This document shows, one piece after another, positions 59,472-64,000 of a DNA stretch of 64,000 bases (position 1 is its first letter; every line of letters begins with the position of its first letter). This DNA is from Artemisia argyi (Eukaryota; Streptophyta; Magnoliopsida; Asterales; Asteraceae), in contig CM060697.1 in the NCBI GenBank assembly GCA_030686995.1, forward strand, positions 42,875,015-42,939,014. Direction: 5' to 3'. Position numbers and translations under genes: made by a program. The notes under the pieces are model-generated. The model made no database searches and was not told the DNA's origin. It worked only from the letters and a program-made list of their open reading frames with translations.

Positions 59472-59815
59472 TGTTGGGATCATACTTTTGTATTTTAGTC
59501 AAGTCTCGGTCATTACCTTTTGTAATAGGTTGCTTAGTTATTTATTTCATTATGTTTTATGTTACAAGGCTTAAGTATTAAAGCCCTATGGGCTTGAAAG
59601 CCCACGTTGAGTAAGATGAGGGAGGAAGGGAGTGTTGCCCTACTCCTCCCTTATAGATACCAAGCTAATGTAAACATTTCATTTTGTTGGTTATTTGAAT
59701 ACATTAGTGAAACTCTTGTTCTTACTTTTCTCTCATTTCTTATAATCAACCATCTCTCATTCTCATCTCATTTCTATCATTATTATACTTGTGTTTACAA
59801 AATGGTGACCTAACA
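59472..59815 (+). repeat. 3' LTR of Sirevirus 2
   Basis: TGTTGGGATCATAC ... GTGACCTAACA, 344 bp, directly after the polypurine tract. Ends TGTTGGG/CCTAACA are near-inverted, as copia LTR ends are. It holds CCTTATAGATACC (TATA-like) about 170 bp in and a CT-rich tail. The start resembles TGTTAGGATCA of the non-autonomous element. No partner 5' LTR is in the window. Confidence 0.75.
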
Positions 59816-60734
59816 ACTGTATTATTATTATACTATCATTATTTTTATCAAAGAAAGTTGTGGTGTTTGATATTTGTTATATTTTAGATAATGCTCATTA
59901 TTGTTACATACTACTTTTCAGTTAAAATCATATAACCAGTGTTTGGTCAATTTAGTATTAGATTCATACATAAAATATATGAATAATACAAACACATAAA
60001 AATATTCACAAAATTTTTCAAAATATGTCATGTCAGACAGTGATTGATATATTTTATTATAATTTCTCTCTTTTCTCTCTTATTAATCCACTCACTGTTT
60101 GACACGTCATTTAGTGAAAATATATGTCAGATTTTTTTTATGATGCTATCAAAATTCAATACTAAAATACATCAAGTATCAAAGATTGGTTATGTCATCT
60201 CCACCCCTTTGGATGTGACATAAGGGGGTAAAAGTATAAAAGATATCTTTTGTTCCCTAGTTTACAGTACAACAAAGTTCTTTTTATCAATTTTTGTTTC
60301 GTATTTTCTATCAGTTTTAAGCTTTTAACATATTAAACTTTATTTCTATTCTGTACTTTATAATCTTTTTATATGCACAAAATTTAAAAAAAAAATGTTA
60401 TTTGTTAAAAAATTGGGTGGAAATAACCTCACTCATCCAATCAAAGATATTATAATCAATATGCATGAGACTAGGGTGATCCCACCGATCTTCACCTTTT
60501 GGGAAAGATATTATAATCTATAAGCAACTTCAGCAACGTTCATGTCGGAGAGTATTGCAAAAAAAAAAGATAAATTGAAGATACACTTACTACCTGATGC
60601 AGTATCAGCTCGGTAATTATCGAACCAAAAGCTAAAGACAAAAGGATCAGCATGGATGATGATCATATCTGCTCTCTGATCAATCAATAGATTAAATTAA
60701 AACATCTCTAAAATTGACAAAAGTTCCATATGGA
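59816..60734. other. Non-coding interval, nothing recognised
   Basis: Very AT-rich, with no gene, repeat array or element end that I can support. Confidence 0.4.
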
Positions 60735-61350
60735 ACAGTTTTTATCTAAAGAACAAATCATGCAATCTTAGTCATGCATTTTTTTCATCAAATAAAATAA
60801 ACACTTTTATTTATTTTAAATTAAAATATCTCGTAACCCGTTAATCGTTACGAGAAATTAATTATATCATCGCGACGAGAAGTAATTATCTTTCTATAGA
60901 TATGCACTTCTATATATACTTTCGACGATTTCTTTTTTCAAAATTTTCGCCTAGAAAGTTCACATGTGATTTATTACTTTAAAAATCACATGTGACTTGT
61001 GCAAAATAACAAATCACAAGTGATTTCACAAATTAGAAAATAACAAATCACAAGTGATTTTCTGATCAAAAATTTTACAAGTCAGAAAAATAACAAATCA
61101 TGTGTGATTTTTCTGGGCGTAAATTTTGGGAAAAAAAATTGTCGAAAGAATATAGAAGTGAATATTTATAGAAAGATATTTTAACTCTCGTCGCGATAGT
61201 ATATTTTTTGTATCTTGAAAATTTACCGTTTGCAAGATATGTTGTTTTTCTTAAAAGATGGAAAATATAGTGTTTTTTTTTTTTTTTTTTAATGAAAAAA
61301 TAGATGGTCAGGATTAACGTATTTGTTCTTTAGAAAGAAAGTGTTTTTTT
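60735..61350. mobile_element. Hairpin (MITE-like) element with near full-length inverted arms
   Basis: The left arm includes ATCTAAAGAACAAATC, CATCGCGACGAGAAGTAATT, ATCTTTCTATAGATA and TTTCGACGATTTC. The right arm in reverse gives TTCTAAAGAACAAATAC, CTATCGCGACGAGAGTTAAA, ATCTTTCTATAAATA and TTTCGACAATTT. The arms are ~250 bp and the loop is short, filled with five ATCACATGTGAT/ATCACAAGTGAT palindromes (60965-61105). Non-coding; edges approximate; no target duplication confirmed. Confidence 0.7.
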
Positions 61351-61573
61351 TTGTTGATCTCACCTCATCTAAGATATTTAGCTGGGACTTTTCGAGAAAG
61401 CAAAAGAGCGAGATAAAGTACAATTTGAAAAGGTTAAAATAAGTACAAGTTGTTGAAAAGTCAGTGAAAAGTTGTCAACACTGTTAACAAAAGTAGGGTA
61501 GGTTGGTTTTCAAAAATTGAAGGGTTAAATGGAATGTGTTCAAAAATAGAAGGATTAAATAGAAGTGACTAAA
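61351..61573. other. Short non-coding spacer
   Basis: AT-rich with a near-duplicate phrase (AAAAATTGAAGGGTTAAAT and AAAAATAGAAGGATTAAAT). Nothing else seen. Confidence 0.4.
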
Positions 61574-61698
61574 TGTACCCTTCACCAACTAAATTAGCTG
61601 CAAATCAGGTTGTTAATGGACCTATTATTAGGGATTGGACTGAGGATGATGGTGATGTTAATTTGTCTACAAGAGTGGATAGGAATGTTCTGGTTTGA
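61574..61698 (+). pseudogene. Copia polyprotein-like fragment (weak)
   Basis: A 40-codon plus-strand frame reads SPTKLAANQVVNGPIIRDWT, then EDDGDVNLSTRVDRNVLV and a stop. The xGPIIxDWxxDD style recalls the region between gag and protease in some copia polyproteins. Too short to be sure. It is cut off on the right by block D. Confidence 0.25.
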
Positions 61699-61904
61699 TT
61701 ACATCAAATAAGTACATTTTATTTGCATCATTTATCCTATATTATTCGCTTGTTTTATATTATTTTCTATGAGAATTGATACTTAATCACTTACTTTTGT
61801 AATTCTCAGTTATAAACAAGTATTTGGTGAAAGTTAGTTATTTTGGACGTAAATTAGAGTAAAATGGATCAAGATAGAAAAGTCTACTGAACTTACGAAG
61901 AATA

Positions 61905-62585
61905 CATCGTATCATTCTTGATAGATGCGTCGTATAACAAGACTTAGACGAATATGAAGACCATTGCCTGACTTTGAAGCATACGCGGCATGGATTTATA
62001 CCATGCATCGTATATCAAACTTTGGTCAACGAAGAAAACCTAACTTGTTCTACTCCAGATACGCCGTATGACATCAACACATACGCCGTATCAATCACAA
62101 GACTACACCAGATTTCCAAGATATTGAAGACAAAGATGCGTTGTATGAAGATCAATGATGCGTCGTATCACTATGGCAGTAAATGCATATTCGAAAATAT
62201 AATAATCATGGACCCCATGCGAAGTTTCCTTGATAGGTTGTATCGGACCAATCCAATACGCCGTATCGGCCGTACACAATCTTTGCTGAGAAATCAAGTG
62301 AAGATTAGAAGCTTAATGAAGAAGTCAAGATTATCTGACGATACTTGAAGATGCTTTCGTATTTTGGCCATAAAATCTTCATCCGGACTCGGTTTTAGTC
62401 CATTCAAGCGGCTACAGAAAGAGAAAAAAGAGATCTATCTGTTCCTGAAGGAGATATGGTGTATTGAGCTTATGGAACACCGTATTGGGTGATACCCCAT
62501 ATTAGAATTCTGGATACGCCATATCGGGTCAGTTTCAAACTTGAAGGCTACGTTTACTTATAGATACGGCACATCGGACCCTCCA
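61905..62585. repeat. ATACGCCGTAT palindrome array in block D
   Basis: About fifteen near-palindromes of core TACGCCGTA, TACGCGGCA, GCGTCGTAT and variants, spaced 20-70 bp apart upstream of the TATA box. A 124-codon open frame (61974-62348) runs through it but shows no family features and is probably fortuitous. Confidence 0.7.
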
Positions 62586-62613
62586 GATATGCCATATCAT
62601 CCTTGATTTCAGA

Positions 62614-62624
62614 AACTATAAATA
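62614..62624 (+). promoter_or_regulatory. TATA box of LTR block D
   Basis: ACTATAAATAG lies 30 bp downstream of the last palindrome and just before TTAGGGCATCATTAGGG. Block C has ACTATAAATACATGCCCTAA at the equivalent place. Confidence 0.55.
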
Positions 62625-62935
62625 GAAGACTCATTAACGACTTAGGGCATCATTAGGGACCCTAAGGATCATTCCCAGGCTATCAAAACCCTCTCCAAAT
62701 AGCAGAAGATCCACATTGAAGACCCAATCATCCTTGAAGAGCATATCTGATCATTGTTATATTACTTAATCATTCGATTAGTGTATCGTATTTGCTATGT
62801 TTCATACTTTATACGTTTTTATTATGTCTATGTACTTAGTGACTGAGATTATGGGCTAACACCCCTATGTGTTAGCCAAGTTTATGATTATTTGATGTTT
62901 TGTTTTGTTACTAATTCGATTGGTTGCTTAGTATT

Positions 62936-64000
62936 CAATTGGAGGACCGTCTTTATCAACAGTGGTTATTGCTTTTCCAGGTGTGTCAGGTTCTGGAATT
63001 TGATCAGGTTGAGCAGTGGAAATAGGTGAGACATCTGGAGAACGGCTTGCAAATGAATCATGAAACAATGGAGCAAACACTATCCAATTCTTTATAGTTG
63101 AGTGACAGAGGTGCAGCTGATTGATGTTGAAAGTTAAGACGGTTGGTTGCGGGTTCTAAGCTCTTGTGCTTAGAAACCATAACATTAAGCTCGGGTCTGA
63201 AACTGATTTGTTCTGAAGCCATAGGTGTGAGCTCATTGAAATTAGCATGAATAGTCTTTTGAATTTCTCTCATATGACGATTCCATATCCGAAAGCCTTT
63301 TGAATTTTCACAATATCCAACAAATACACCAATGTCAGCCTTTGCTTTAAGTTTTCCTAGATCCTCACGGTCATTAACTAGGTAACAAAGAGCACCGAAT
63401 ACATGAAAGTAATTGATGTTTGGTTTTTGTTTGTGAACAATCTGATAAGGGGTTTTGTGATGGCGTTTTGTGATCATACAACAGTTTTGTGTGTAACATG
63501 CAATTGAAATAGCTTTTGCCCACAAGTAATCTAGTAATTGAGCATTGATTAACATTGTCCCTGTAGCTTCGACTAATGCCTGTTACGTCGTTCAACAACA
63601 CCATTCTGTTCAGGACTTTTTGGAATGGATATTTGATGTTCAATTCCTACTTTCTCGTAGTAAGACCGAAGAGTCTGATTCTTAAATTCAGTTCCATTGT
63701 ATGTTCTAATGGTGATGATCATAGAGGGAGCTTGATCTATACTTCGAAGAAAATAGACCCAAGTCCATCTTGAATAATCGTCAACAATTATTAATATGTA
63801 GTGTCTCCCGTTAATACTTTGAACACGCATTGGGCCACACAAATGCATGTGAAGCAATTGAAGAACGTGATCAGTATTATGTTCAGTTGTTGGCGGAAAA
63901 TGTACACGAGTACTTTTTCCTTGTTCACAAGCCGAACATAAGTGATCTTTGGCATGCCCGGAATCTTCGAAGGCCATCAACAAGTTTGTAACAAGCAAGT
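62936..64000 (-). pseudogene. Sirevirus 3 pol fragment (integrase and spacer), close relative of Sirevirus 2
   Basis: The minus strand runs off the right edge. It reads HLCSACEQGKSTRVHFP, LLHMHLCGPM, IVDDYSRWTWVYFLRS, then APSMIITIRTYNGTEFKN, SPEQNGVVERRNR, a frameshift, and MLINAQLLDYLWAKAI to the Pro/Gln spacer, matching Sirevirus 2 from about 43840 to 44900. Differences: about 14 residues are missing before RTYNGTEF, the catalytic Asp of RTDNG is Tyr, the first catalytic Asp position reads HMHLCGP instead of HMDLCGP, and one base is lost near 63570. Sequence similarity stops at 62936 where block D begins. Non-functional. Confidence 0.88.

Larger units (their letters stand above)
37889..59815 (+). 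mobile_element. Sirevirus 2: large plus-strand copia element with a third ORF, split by a solo LTR
   Basis: In order: leader with palindromes (to 38880), gag, long coiled-coil region, protease-integrase-RT-RNase H (to 46476), a second palindrome leader (52150-52680), a ~1,400-codon third ORF, several GGGGGAG tracts and a 3' LTR (59472-59815). Without the solo LTR at 46973-51542 it is about 17 kb. Treating it as one element rests on the shared palindrome leaders, the repeated GAGGGGGAG tracts after both pol and the third ORF, and a single LTR at the far end. No 5' LTR or primer site is present: the left edge coincides with the non-autonomous element, about where the primer site would lie. It could alternatively be two related elements side by side. 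Confidence 0.65.
61696..62935 (+). mobile_element. LTR-like block D (same family as block C)
   Basis: It opens TGATTACATCAAATAAGTAC, carries an array of ATACGCCGTAT-like palindromes (61905-62585), a TATA box ACTATAAATAG (about 62614-62624), then TTAGGGCATC and GGGCTAACACC...GTGTTAGCC. Block C shows the same order. It ends around 62935, where minus-strand Sirevirus sequence begins. A possible TATTCA end is flanked by ATTGG against TGGTT on the left, so no target duplication. Probably an LTR of a gypsy-like element. Confidence 0.5.

Noticed and set aside
61974..62348. 124-codon ORF in block D
   Set aside because: It spans the palindrome array upstream of the TATA box and has no family features.

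Overview
This is AT-rich plant nuclear DNA, almost certainly from a eudicot. Every recognisable gene belongs to a transposable element, and I found no intact host gene. Plant origin is shown by Ty1/copia elements of the Sirevirus (SIRE/Maximus) lineage, a Cassandra TRIM with 5S-rRNA-like LTRs, a Tat/Ogre-type Ty3/gypsy element with an antisense ORF, a Stowaway-like MITE and a tRNA-Gln-like sequence of plant mitochondrial type. The styles of the gag, pol and third ORF remind me of asterid (perhaps Asteraceae) elements, but that is an impression and not a database result.

Layout. 3-3640: long LTR-like block A. 3708-4780: 3' end of a probable chromovirus (polypurine tract plus LTR). 4862-7466: foldback element whose inverted arms are arrays of a ~20-bp CpG-containing motif. 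7467-9911: non-coding DNA with duplications. 9912-10555: complete Cassandra TRIM (TSD GTTAT). 10651-10835: tRNA-Gln-like head with a T42 tail (SINE or organelle-derived). 13033-29045: minus-strand Tat-type element (TSD GTCAC) with gag remnants and an antisense ORF but no visible pol. A 9.1-kb minus-strand Sirevirus (18784-27847) is nested in its gag.

31173-31425: Stowaway-like MITE. 31710-33140: second foldback element around a minisatellite. 33997-37888: minus-strand non-autonomous Sirevirus without gag-pol. 37889-59815: large plus-strand Sirevirus, read as leader, gag, long coiled-coil region, pol, second leader, ~1,400-codon third ORF and 3' LTR; it is split by a 4.57-kb solo LTR (46973-51542, TSD CTCAC). 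60735-61350: hairpin element. 61696-62935: LTR-like block D. 62936-64000: minus-strand pol fragment of a relative of the large Sirevirus.

How it works together. Both large Sireviruses carry an extra 3' ORF, and upstream of it each repeats a cis-regulatory-looking sequence also found near the element's 5' end. In the large one this is an array of TTACGCGTAA-like palindromes before gag and again, inside a possible intron, before the third ORF. In the nested one it is a CCCCTTAAT/ATTAAGGGG palindrome cluster next to a TATA box in the LTR and again before the 3' ORF. CpG-containing TACG..CGTA arrays also occur in two unrelated families here (the foldback arms and LTR blocks C/D). Nesting order is Tat, then Sirevirus 1, supported by visibly greater LTR divergence in the Tat. 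All polyproteins are broken, except that the third ORF has only one frame break. Coordinates marked approximate rest on alignment by eye.
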